DNA of 64,000 nt from Aquamicrobium sp. (GTDB lineage Bacteria; Pseudomonadota; Alphaproteobacteria; Rhizobiales; Rhizobiaceae): positions 310,001 to 374,000 of the forward strand of contig NZ_JAMLIE010000002.1 in assembly GCF_023954335.1 (NCBI RefSeq), in the 5' to 3' direction. A program made the position numbers and the translations under genes. Positions 6,700 to 14,137 of the stretch are shown piece by piece. Below the pieces are notes generated by a model. The model was not told the DNA's origin and made no database searches. It saw only the letters and a list, made by a program, of their open reading frames with translations. Every line of letters starts with the position of its first letter. The stretch's first letter is position 1.

Positions 6700-7790
6700 A
6701 CGAGGATCTTGCTCTCCCGCTTCTGCTGCCCCGCCCTCAGATATCCAGGGACGGGCCGTTCTATGAAAGCGTCCGCGGAAAGCGCGTACTCGTCACCGGG
6801 GCCGGCGGCTCGATCGGTTCAGAGCTGGTGCTGCAGGCCGCCGGTTCCCGGCCGGACCTGCTCGTGATGGCCGACATTTCTGAGCTGAACCTCTACGAGA
6901 TCGACTCGACGGTTCGTCAGGGGGCGCCGGACCAGAAGAAGCATGCGGCAATTCTGGATGTGCGCGACCGGGTCGCGGTCGAGAAACTGATGCACGACTT
7001 CGAGGTCGACGTGGTCCTTCACGCGGCCGCGCTGAAGCATGTCCCGCTCCTCGAGAACGACCACAATCTGATCGAGGCCGTCATGACCAACGTCGTCGGG
7101 ACGGCGAACGTCTCGCTTGCAGCCGTCGGCCGTGGCGCGGACATGGTCCTCGTCTCCACCGACAAGGCCGTCTATCCGCTGTCGACGATGGGAAAGACCA
7201 AGCGGGTGGCCGAACTGTTCACGCGCTCTCTCGCGGCGCATATCGGCACGAGCCATCTGTCCCAGGTTCGCTTCGGCAACGTCATCGGCTCGTCCGGCTC
7301 CGTGGTGCCCCTGTTCCGCCGGCAGATCGCCCAGGGCGGCCCCGTCACCGTCACCCATCGCGAGATGACGCGCTACATGATGTCGATCAGGGAGGCCGTC
7401 GGGCTCGTCCTTTCCTCGGCCGACCTGCAACATCGGTCTGGCGAGGGTTATGGCCTGCACATCCTCGACATGGGCGGCCCGGTGAAGATCGTGGATCTCG
7501 CCCGTCAGCTGATCATGCTGGCCGGCCGCACGCCGGGCGTCGACATCAAGATCGAATACACGGGGCTGCGACCGGGCGAGAAACTGCACGAGATGCTGGC
7601 CTACGAGTGGGAGAACATGAAGCCCACCGAAGTCCCGCGCCTGCGCAAGGCCGCCATCAGCATCGGCCGGCCGAAGGCCCTCCTGGACATGATTGCCTGG
7701 CTGATCCAGGCGGCACGAGCAAGAAACACCGAAGTCGTCAGGGAAGCGCTCGACAAGATCACCAGCGAGGCAGTCGCATTCAAATGGTAA
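6684..7790 (+). CDS. FlaA1/CapD-type nucleotide-sugar 4,6-dehydratase
   Basis: A 368-residue extended SDR (Polysacc_synt_2 family). The NAD(P)-binding GAGGSIGSEL lies around residues 36-45, AAALKHVPLLE around 112-122, the catalytic STDKAV with MGKTKR (Met in place of the usual Tyr, Lys kept, as in FlaA1/CapD) around 157-173, RFGNVIGSSGSVVP around 192-205, and GLRPGEKLHE near 292. It lacks the N-terminal membrane region of long CapD proteins, so it is the soluble PseB/FlaA1-like form acting on UDP-GlcNAc or a similar sugar. It probably feeds its keto product to the overlapping DegT aminotransferase. Confidence 0.9.
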   Translation: MLAGLNEDLALPLLLPRPQISRDGPFYESVRGKRVLVTGAGGSIGSELVLQAAGSRPDLLVMADISELNLYEIDSTVRQGAPDQKKHAAILDVRDRVAVEKLMHDFEVDVVLHAAALKHVPLLENDHNLIEAVMTNVVGTANVSLAAVGRGADMVLVSTDKAVYPLSTMGKTKRVAELFTRSLAAHIGTSHLSQVRFGNVIGSSGSVVPLFRRQIAQGGPVTVTHREMTRYMMSIREAVGLVLSSADLQHRSGEGYGLHILDMGGPVKIVDLARQLIMLAGRTPGVDIKIEYTGLRPGEKLHEMLAYEWENMKPTEVPRLRKAAISIGRPKALLDMIAWLIQAARARNTEVVREALDKITSEAVAFKW

Positions 7791-7843
7791 CCCGCCGGCT
7801 TCCAGCTACGGTCATCGGGGGGCTCATAGACTGAGGAATACTG

Positions 7844-9067
7844 GTGAAGTACGCGGAACATTTTGAAGAGCAGTTCGGGAGCAAGTTGCTGGCGCAGTTT
7901 CTGCTGAAACGGCCGATGGCGAAGGAAATCGGGGACGATGGCACCTTTACGAAGGATGCATGCGACGATGTCGACAAAGCGTTCTTGATGGCTGCCGAGA
8001 AGGGCATCAAGGGCTTTTACATGCCAGCCGAGATTGGGCACGGCACGAACCCGGACAACAAGTGGCGGACGATCTCAAGCCTCCAGAAGGCGATCCGGTT
8101 CGGGCTTGTCGAAGACGCGCAGTTCGCGGTCTCCGCAGCCTACGACATGGACAAGGCCCATACGCTGCGACGCCTGGGCGTCATTGCGGTCGAGGACTGC
8201 CTGATGGGGAACCCGCTGATGGTCGGGATCGTCCTGGCCGCGATGGGCAATGCCCACTGGCGCAAGTCCCTCGATGAGCGGCGTTTCATGATCTGGGTCG
8301 CCAGGGAGTTGGCCGCAGGCGTGAAGGACCGCACCGCGGTAAACCTGCTGGTGACGGCCGAGCTTGAGCAGATGGTCCCGAAGAAGGAGTGGGCCAAGGC
8401 CACGGACGGGCAGCTGATTGCGACGGCCATGAACGAGGATTTCACGTTCCCGCAGCGCATGTGCGCCGCCTGGCTTCTCGCAGGCACGCGCCGATACGCC
8501 GGCAACACGTTTCCCGATACGAACAACCGCAAGCCGACCGGCCTGTTCCGAATGATGGTGGAGATCGGTTGCCCGCGGCTCCTGCTCTACTTCGCGGCCA
8601 AGACTGCCAGCCGCCTGTCGGAGGCGATGTTTGCCGCGATGCCGTTGGTCCACGAGATGCTGCGCGCGGCACCCGTTGTCGATCACAGCCATCAGGCGAT
8701 CTATCCCGAAAAGGTCGGCAAGCTGCTCGGCGCCGCGTACGACCAGTATGTCCGCGAGGGAAAGGTCGCGATCAAGAAGTTCTTCCGAGAGAGCAAGGAG
8801 CTTGAGCCCTACGTGAAGGCGATGCCAGCCGGAGCGCAGGATCGCCTACAGTTCGGCGGGGTGTTCCATGCCGAAGGCGGATGCCTGGGCAAGCGGGTGA
8901 CTTATGGTCCGGACTGCCAGGCCCTGATTGCACTGGTGGGTGGTCCGTCCCGCTTTGCAGACCTGGGCGATCTTGCCCCGACCTACCTGGAGGCGATCCG
9001 CGAGGAGATCGGCTTCCTCAACCAATGCAGATCGAAGGTGCTATGGGCGACACTTCACTCGAAATGA
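7844..9067 (+). CDS. Hypothetical protein, weak resemblance to RarA/clamp-loader collar domains
   Basis: A 407-residue, mostly helical protein starting at GTG 7844. Its segment around residues 75-125 (ISSLQKAIR, then LRRLGVIAVEDCLMGNP) resembles the helical domain following the AAA module in RarA/MgsA and clamp loaders, where S-x-L-x-K-x-I-R and RRL-x-x-x-A-x-ED recur. No P-loop is present, so it is not an ATPase. It lies inside the glycan cluster but does not look like a sugar enzyme. The start is uncertain: TGAGGAATACTG precedes it. The end overlaps the methyltransferase gene by 25 bp. Function unknown. Confidence 0.55.
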   Translation: MKYAEHFEEQFGSKLLAQFLLKRPMAKEIGDDGTFTKDACDDVDKAFLMAAEKGIKGFYMPAEIGHGTNPDNKWRTISSLQKAIRFGLVEDAQFAVSAAYDMDKAHTLRRLGVIAVEDCLMGNPLMVGIVLAAMGNAHWRKSLDERRFMIWVARELAAGVKDRTAVNLLVTAELEQMVPKKEWAKATDGQLIATAMNEDFTFPQRMCAAWLLAGTRRYAGNTFPDTNNRKPTGLFRMMVEIGCPRLLLYFAAKTASRLSEAMFAAMPLVHEMLRAAPVVDHSHQAIYPEKVGKLLGAAYDQYVREGKVAIKKFFRESKELEPYVKAMPAGAQDRLQFGGVFHAEGGCLGKRVTYGPDCQALIALVGGPSRFADLGDLAPTYLEAIREEIGFLNQCRSKVLWATLHSK

Positions 9068-9693
9068 GCCCGGTCGAGTACGCTGCCCGCGTCGAGAATT
9101 TCCAAGGGCGCGTGAGCTGGGTACGCGAGGCGAGAAGGCTGATCGAGACGGTGGACACGAAGTCCTCCGTTTTGTCGCGATGCAGGGTTCTGGACTTCGG
9201 CTGCGGCACGGGCAAGCTGTGCCGGATGCTCGCCGGTCAGGGTGCAAGCGTCGTCGGCGTCGACCCGTCCGATGAAATGCTTCGTCGGGCCGAGGAGTGC
9301 GAGATCGGCTTTGTCCGCCCAGCGCGGCCCGCCTATGTTCGCCTCGACGACCGTCTGCCTGATCACCTTGGGACGTTCGACGTCATCTTCTGCCTGCACG
9401 TCCTCGGGCACACGGATGATGTGGCGGAAACGCTCGGGATGCTGTCCGGCGCGCTGGCCGACAAAGGACGCATCGTCGTTCTCAATCCGAACCTGACCCA
9501 TACCCTGCTCAGGATGCCCTACAACTGGCTCCGGGGCTTCAAGGCCGATCCGACCATCAGGCACCGCTTCACGCTGTCGGGCCTGGAGAACCACGCAAGG
9601 CAAGCCAGCCTCCGGGCCGAATGGGCTTACATGACCGGCGAGAGGTTCCTCGGCGCTTCCTCGATGATGGCCGCCAGCCTCGTCCACGCTTGA
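9043..9693 (+). CDS. Class I SAM-dependent methyltransferase
   Basis: A 216-residue Rossmann methyltransferase of the Methyltransf_11/25 type. Motif I VLDFGCGTGKL lies around residues 49-59, VVGVDPSDEML (motif II acid) around 70-80, and FDVIFCLHVLGHTDD (motif IV) around 110-124. ATG 9043 is preferred over 9025 because GAAGG lies 5 bases upstream, even though it overlaps the upstream gene. In this cluster it most likely methylates a sugar or lipid-linked glycan, although a nucleobase or protein target cannot be excluded. Confidence 0.85.
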   Translation: MGDTSLEMSPVEYAARVENFQGRVSWVREARRLIETVDTKSSVLSRCRVLDFGCGTGKLCRMLAGQGASVVGVDPSDEMLRRAEECEIGFVRPARPAYVRLDDRLPDHLGTFDVIFCLHVLGHTDDVAETLGMLSGALADKGRIVVLNPNLTHTLLRMPYNWLRGFKADPTIRHRFTLSGLENHARQASLRAEWAYMTGERFLGASSMMAASLVHA

Positions 9694-9702
9694 GGATTTC
9701 CC

Positions 9703-10359
9703 ATGCGCGTTGCCAGCCACCAGCCAGCTTTCCTGCCGTGGGCGGGGTACTGGCACAAGGTCATGTCCGTCGACACGTTCGTCCTGCAGGCTGGCGTCCA
9801 GTGGGCCAAGGACGGCTACCTGAACCGAATCCGGCATCAGGGCGCCTGGCTCACGCTCCCCGTGGATGCGTCCGATACCAGTGCGATCAACGAGGTGACG
9901 ATCGGCCATGATGCGCGCCGCATAGAGAAGACATGGAAAGCGGTGGCCCAGGTCAGCGGCCCCTACAAGAAACGCCTGGAGCCCGTTCTCGAACGCCTTC
10001 GCAACGTGAAGCCTGGCGACAGCCTCATGCACCTGAATGTCGCGCTGCTCCGGTGCATCGCGAGGGAGATGTCCTTCAACTACCGGTTCGTCCTGAACCA
10101 CTACGCCGGCAGCGGCTCGACGAAGACCGATCGGCTCGACAGCCGCCTGCGTGTGGCCGCCCCGCACATGACCTCATTCTACATGGGCGCCGGCACCGCC
10201 AGCTACTTTGACCCCGAGCGTTTCGCGCGGGTCGACTGTTTTGTGCAAGACCCCTACCGCTTCGCCGCTAGTTCATCTATTTTGCAATTGATTGCAAAAG
10301 AGCCTGACCCCGCAGACTGGATCATGTCGCAAGGCGTCTGGAGAAAGATCGAGCGATAG
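9703..10359 (+). CDS. WbqC-family protein
   Basis: A 218-residue protein with the WbqC-like family opening (ASHQPAFLPWAGYWHKV, residues 4-20; family consensus IHQPxYxPWxGYFxK) and the following DTFVLQAGVQWAKDGYLNR strand-helix unit. WbqC-like proteins occur in O-antigen and capsule clusters; their reaction is poorly defined, with roles in amino-sugar acylation proposed. The 3' part of the gene carries an operator palindrome in frame (10283-10296, encoding LQLIAK). It is 10 bases from the methyltransferase and 10 bases from the PIG-L gene, so part of one operon. Confidence 0.85.
   Translation: MRVASHQPAFLPWAGYWHKVMSVDTFVLQAGVQWAKDGYLNRIRHQGAWLTLPVDASDTSAINEVTIGHDARRIEKTWKAVAQVSGPYKKRLEPVLERLRNVKPGDSLMHLNVALLRCIAREMSFNYRFVLNHYAGSGSTKTDRLDSRLRVAAPHMTSFYMGAGTASYFDPERFARVDCFVQDPYRFAASSSILQLIAKEPDPADWIMSQGVWRKIER
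10283..10296 (-). promoter_or_regulatory. TGCAATTGATTGCA operator-like site inside the WbqC-like gene
   Basis: Perfect copy in the reverse orientation, within coding sequence 63 bp before the stop and 74 bp before the PIG-L start. The in-frame peptide is LQLIAK. Confidence 0.75.
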
Positions 10360-10369
10360 GAGATCGACG

Positions 10370-11029
10370 TTGGCGAGGCATCTGATCTTGGCGCCGCATC
10401 ACGACGATGCGGAATTTGGTCTCGGGATCGCCATTCAGGGGTGGCTCGCCCGCGGTGACTCGGTTCGGGTGGTTATCGCCGCCACCGGCAGCTACCGGCG
10501 CGCGGACGAGACATACATCGACGGAACGCTTCGGATGGAAGAGACAAGCCTCGCCATGAACATTCTCGGCGTGACCGACTGGCGGGCCGCCGGCTGGTTC
10601 CAGGAGAACGGCGCGCTCGAGGCGGGCTACGGTGAGCTGGTGCAGCGGATAGAGAAGGAGATCGCGGAGGCTGACCCGACGGACATCTATGTGTGCCTCC
10701 CGTCCTTCAATCAGGACCACCGGGCGCTCTACGACGCTACGGTCACCGCTTTTCGCCCCGGCGGCGTAACGGCATGCCTCCACGCCTATGAATACCCCGG
10801 AAACGGGTGGCAGTACCCGGTCCCGCAGGTCGGACGCCGCTACCACCCCGGCACGGACGGCGCGGTCCTCGGCAAGATAAACGCGCTGCGCGCGCACAGG
10901 TCGCAGTTCGAGGGGCGCGCGCAGGGGGTAAATCCCGACGCGGCCCATGCCCTTGCCGCCGTGCGCGGGGCCGAGATCGGCGTGGCCTATGCAGAAGTGA
11001 CCTTCCTGATCCGGGAGATTGCCCGGTGA
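10370..11029 (+). CDS. PIG-L/LmbE-family deacetylase
   Basis: A 219-residue zinc-dependent deacetylase of the PIG-L family, which removes N-acetyl from GlcNAc-containing lipids or sugars. The metal-binding PHHDDAEFG lies around residues 8-16 (family consensus HPDDE) and the second site NQDHRALYDAT around 119-129. The start is a TTG at 10370 with AGGAG (10358-10362) upstream. The downstream glycosyltransferase start overlaps its stop (GTGA), so translation is coupled. Acts in the cytoplasm, probably on a nucleotide- or lipid-linked amino sugar made by this cluster. Confidence 0.88.
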   Translation: MARHLILAPHHDDAEFGLGIAIQGWLARGDSVRVVIAATGSYRRADETYIDGTLRMEETSLAMNILGVTDWRAAGWFQENGALEAGYGELVQRIEKEIAEADPTDIYVCLPSFNQDHRALYDATVTAFRPGGVTACLHAYEYPGNGWQYPVPQVGRRYHPGTDGAVLGKINALRAHRSQFEGRAQGVNPDAAHALAAVRGAEIGVAYAEVTFLIREIAR

Positions 11030-12510
11030 AGATCCTGCTCGATCCCGTACTGACCGCCGAGCCTGCGAAGTGCTCGACCACGATCCAGTTCCACGAGTTC
11101 GTGACCCGCAGCCTGAAGACCCGCCCATGCCTGTTCTTCTATTGGGTGGTGCCGACCTCGGTTTCCGACGAGGAGATGGCCTTCTACCCGCAGCATCCGA
11201 ATGTCTCGTACATCCGCATGCCCCGCGCCCGCGACCGGGTGCGCGACTACATTACGATGTCCCCGGAGTTCGACGAGGTGCTGGCCTTCAACGGCTCGCA
11301 TTGGGACTTCGACGTCCTGCTGACCGTGCGTACCGGCCTCGTCCCGCTGTTCCGCGTGATCATGAACAGTCCGCGCACCCGCAAGCACTTCTGGCAAAAG
11401 GAAGTCTGGGTGATCGAGGACATGCCGATGATGGAGTTCAAGACCACGGTCCCCACGATGATTCCCGCCGTCCATGACCGCATGACGATCGAGGGGCACT
11501 TGGCGGCCGACCGCTCCTGGGTCTGCTCCTATCACGAGAAACCGGAGATCGTCCGCTCGGCCCGCCAGTTCTTCGCGCCGTCGATCGTGCGGGAACTGGA
11601 CGCCAAGCTGGAAAACGTGGTGACGGCGCAGTTCGAGGACTACCACGTCAAGGCGCCCGACCAGTTCTACAAGAAGGGCGGCGGCAAGCCGTTCGGCCTG
11701 GCCTACATCGGCCGCATGGAGAAGGCGAACAACATCGTCGACATCCACGACCTGATGGTGAAGACTTGGATCACGCGCGGGGACCGGGTGAAGCTCGTCG
11801 TCTGCACGGTCTCCAAGGTCGTTCCCGTCTTCGACAAGGAGCTGGTCGACATCCGCACGCCCAAGCGCGAGGAATTCTGGAAGATCGTGAAGGAGGAGAT
11901 GCACGCCTTCATCAAGATGCCGAACGGTGGCGGCTTCTCGCTTTCCCTGATCGAGCCGATCATGCTGGGAACCCCGGTCCTGACGATCCGCACGCCGGCC
12001 TATGAGAGCCTGCTGGGCAAGGACTATCCGCTCTTTGCCGAAGGCCCCAGCCAGATGCCGGGTCTCGTGAAGGCGCTCTATGACGACTACGCCTATTTCT
12101 ACGAGAAGTTCGTCGCCTGGCAGGATGGCTGGTTCAAGCCGACCTACCAGAAGCGCATGATGGAGGACCTCCTCTTCGCGAAGCTCGACGCCGCGGTCGA
12201 TGACTACCAGCAGAAGATGGAAGACCTCCGCGGCGAAATGCTGAGCCTCGGTGAGAACAGGATCGTCCAGCGCCTTGCCGAGCTGATCGGGACGGCTCAG
12301 GGCGACAAGCTGATCCGCACGGTCTTCGACGGCCTGCGCTTCATGGGCGAGACCGGCGAGGTCGACATGCTCGACAGGAAGACCGATCCGGCAGACCGCC
12401 TGGAGCGCAACATCACGTTCTCCACCCCCTTCCACCCGTACAAGCTCGGCCTGCAGCTGTTCCACGGCTTCCGGGATGCCTCCGTCGAGGTCGGGCACCT
12501 GGAGAAGTAG
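11026..12510 (+). CDS. GT-B-type glycosyltransferase
   Basis: A 494-residue protein with a two-Rossmann layout. The C-terminal half has LAYIGRMEKANNIVDIHDLM (around residues 224-243) and GGFSLSLIEPIMLGTPVLT (around 303-321), matching the E-x7-E-like nucleotide-sugar motif of GT4-like enzymes (only the second Glu, in LIEP, is obvious). The last ~150 residues form a helical extension not typical of the family. It starts at GTG 11026 overlapping the PIG-L stop by 4 bases and is the last gene of the cluster. It could add the modified amino sugar to a host surface polymer, a virion protein or phage DNA; the neighbours favour a glycan. Confidence 0.7.
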   Translation: MKILLDPVLTAEPAKCSTTIQFHEFVTRSLKTRPCLFFYWVVPTSVSDEEMAFYPQHPNVSYIRMPRARDRVRDYITMSPEFDEVLAFNGSHWDFDVLLTVRTGLVPLFRVIMNSPRTRKHFWQKEVWVIEDMPMMEFKTTVPTMIPAVHDRMTIEGHLAADRSWVCSYHEKPEIVRSARQFFAPSIVRELDAKLENVVTAQFEDYHVKAPDQFYKKGGGKPFGLAYIGRMEKANNIVDIHDLMVKTWITRGDRVKLVVCTVSKVVPVFDKELVDIRTPKREEFWKIVKEEMHAFIKMPNGGGFSLSLIEPIMLGTPVLTIRTPAYESLLGKDYPLFAEGPSQMPGLVKALYDDYAYFYEKFVAWQDGWFKPTYQKRMMEDLLFAKLDAAVDDYQQKMEDLRGEMLSLGENRIVQRLAELIGTAQGDKLIRTVFDGLRFMGETGEVDMLDRKTDPADRLERNITFSTPFHPYKLGLQLFHGFRDASVEVGHLEK

Positions 12511-12530
12511 GCGGCGCACGCCCTGAACCG

Positions 12531-12544
12531 TGCAATCAATTGCA
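12531..12544 (+). promoter_or_regulatory. TGCAATCAATTGCA operator-like site
   Basis: Perfect copy in the 101-bp gap between the glycosyltransferase and the ParB-like gene, 4 bp upstream of a rho-independent terminator. Confidence 0.8.
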
Positions 12545-12548
12545 ATTT

Positions 12549-12578
12549 GCCACCCTGACGACCGGGGTGGCATTTTTT
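12549..12578 (+). terminator. Rho-independent terminator
   Basis: GCCACCC (12549-12555) pairs with GGGTGGC (12565-12571), followed by ATTTTTTG. It ends the glycan operon; the adjacent operator could modulate read-through into the packaging genes. Confidence 0.85.
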
Positions 12579-12611
12579 GTCCCGCTGCCTGTCCGCGACC
12601 AAGGAGGTGTC

Positions 12612-13535
12612 ATGTCGGCGCTTCAAAAGACCAAGAAATTGCTGCGCCTGGACATTCCGCTCGGCCTGCTGGAGAAGAACGAGGACAATCCCAACAAGAT
12701 GTCGGCGCGGGAGTTCGACCTGCTGATCGACAACATGGAGAAGACCGGGATCACCGACGCGATCCTGGTTCGCCCGCTGGACTTCAAGCTGGCCGTCGAT
12801 CTGGCGGCGAAGGATTTCGACGAGAGCGTTCTGGTCGCCGCCTTCGTCGAGAACAAGCTCAGGTTCCGCATCGTCGGCGGCCACCACCGCTTCGACGGCG
12901 CCGCCTATCTCGGCTTCGAGACCGTGCCCTGCACCGTGATCATGGACCCGAAATTCGACGAGGAGGCCGAGAAATTCCAGCTGGTCAGAATGAACATGAT
13001 CCGCGGCCGCATGGACCCGCAGGCGTTCTTCGACCTCTACAACAAGCTCGCATCGAGTTACACCGACGAGGTCCTTCAGGATGCCTTCGGCTTTGCCGAG
13101 GCAGCCGAGTTCCGGAAGCTCATCGAGCAGACGGCGAAGGCGCTGCCCGACAAGCACCTGCAGAAGAAATTCAAGGAGGCGGCCGAGGAGATCAAGACCG
13201 TCGACGGCCTGTCGAAGCTGTTGAACGAGATGTTCACGAAGTACGGCGACACGCTGCCTTTCGGCTTCATGGTGTTCGACCACGGCGGCCAGCGATCGAT
13301 GTGGCTCCGCATCGAGGGCAAGACCATGAACGCCCTCGACGTCATCGGTGACATCTGCATCGAGAACGAGCGCACGGTTGACGACGTCGTCGGACAGGTT
13401 CTGCAGTTAATTGCAAAGGGCGAGATGGCGGATGCGCTCGCCAAGATCCTGAAGAAGGTCCCGAAGCACTCGATACCGGAAGGCTTGGCTGTTGCCCCGA
13501 CCAAGGAGCACCTCGCCAAGATCGCAGCGGTATGA
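12612..13535 (+). CDS. ParB-like nuclease-domain protein
   Basis: A 307-residue protein. Residues ~14-125 form a ParB/sulfiredoxin-like domain: IPLGLLEKNEDNPNKMSAREFDLL, then a TGITDAILVRPL strand and the hallmark GGHHRFDGAAYLG around residues 87-99 (family consensus G-x-x-R-x-x-A). The rest is helical and may hold a DNA-binding part, but no clear HTH is visible. In phages such proteins are common just before terminase genes. ParB proteins bind dispersed palindromic parS sites with a 2-bp-like centre, so this is a second candidate for the TGCAAT sites. ATG 12612 follows AAGGAGG. The stop overlaps the next gene by 4 bases. Confidence 0.8.
   Translation: MSALQKTKKLLRLDIPLGLLEKNEDNPNKMSAREFDLLIDNMEKTGITDAILVRPLDFKLAVDLAAKDFDESVLVAAFVENKLRFRIVGGHHRFDGAAYLGFETVPCTVIMDPKFDEEAEKFQLVRMNMIRGRMDPQAFFDLYNKLASSYTDEVLQDAFGFAEAAEFRKLIEQTAKALPDKHLQKKFKEAAEEIKTVDGLSKLLNEMFTKYGDTLPFGFMVFDHGGQRSMWLRIEGKTMNALDVIGDICIENERTVDDVVGQVLQLIAKGEMADALAKILKKVPKHSIPEGLAVAPTKEHLAKIAAV
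13402..13415 (+). promoter_or_regulatory. TGCAGTTAATTGCA operator-like site inside the ParB-like gene
   Basis: One arm change and a TA centre; in-frame peptide LQLIAK. It lies 130 bp upstream of the small terminase candidate. Confidence 0.6.
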
Positions 13536-14137
13536 GCATCCGGATCAAGAAAAAGACCCGGTCGGGGGAGTTCAAGCAACTGAAAGCCTGCCCGCAGGCG
13601 GTCATCGACGCCGTGGAAAGCAAGCTCCTGGCCGGCGAGACGGCGCGCTCCATCGCGAAATCCCTCCACGAGGGCGGGCACCTGACCGAGATGAAGGAGG
13701 ACGCGCTCACGAAGGCGCTGACCCGCTACCGGGGTTCCGAGCTGCGCACCAAGACCATCGAGCGCATTGCCGGTGTCCAGAAGCATGCTGGCATCACCCA
13801 GCTGCAGATACGCCTGAACGCGCTCGATGAGATGGAGCGACTGGTCCTGATCCAGAAGGGCCGGCACGACAAGCTGCTGGCGAAGGAAGCCGGTCTGCCC
13901 GAGGGCATCATCCTCAAGGACGCCTCGAACGAGGGGCGCCTGCTGAAGGAGATGATCATGGACCTCGGCAAGCTGCAGCTGGAGACCGGCGTCCTCCAGA
14001 AGGCGCACAAGACCGTCCGCGGCCAGTACCAGGGGGACGATGGCCGCATGCACTCCTTCGAGTGGACCGAGGAGCAGGAGCAACTTTTCAAGTCGATCGA
14101 GTCGAGTGATGAAGCCTTCAGCGCCGAAGATGCATAG
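13532..14137 (+). CDS. Probable small terminase subunit
   Basis: A 201-residue basic, helical protein directly before the large terminase. The N-terminal half (SKLLAGETARSIAKSLHEGGH around residues 30-50) reads like a helix-turn-helix, and the C-terminal half (residues ~95-165) is a long helical segment suited to oligomerisation. This is the usual layout of small terminase subunits, which recognise the packaging site. Assignment rests on position, size and layout rather than on a family motif. The start at ATG 13532 overlaps the ParB stop (ATGA); the end overlaps the large terminase gene. Confidence 0.6.
   Translation: MSIRIKKKTRSGEFKQLKACPQAVIDAVESKLLAGETARSIAKSLHEGGHLTEMKEDALTKALTRYRGSELRTKTIERIAGVQKHAGITQLQIRLNALDEMERLVLIQKGRHDKLLAKEAGLPEGIILKDASNEGRLLKEMIMDLGKLQLETGVLQKAHKTVRGQYQGDDGRMHSFEWTEEQEQLFKSIESSDEAFSAEDA

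Noticed and set aside
8409..8422. GGCAGCTGATTGCG in the gene at 7844 as an operator
   Set aside because: Four mismatches to the consensus; the 5.5-10.3 kb gap in sites is therefore treated as real.
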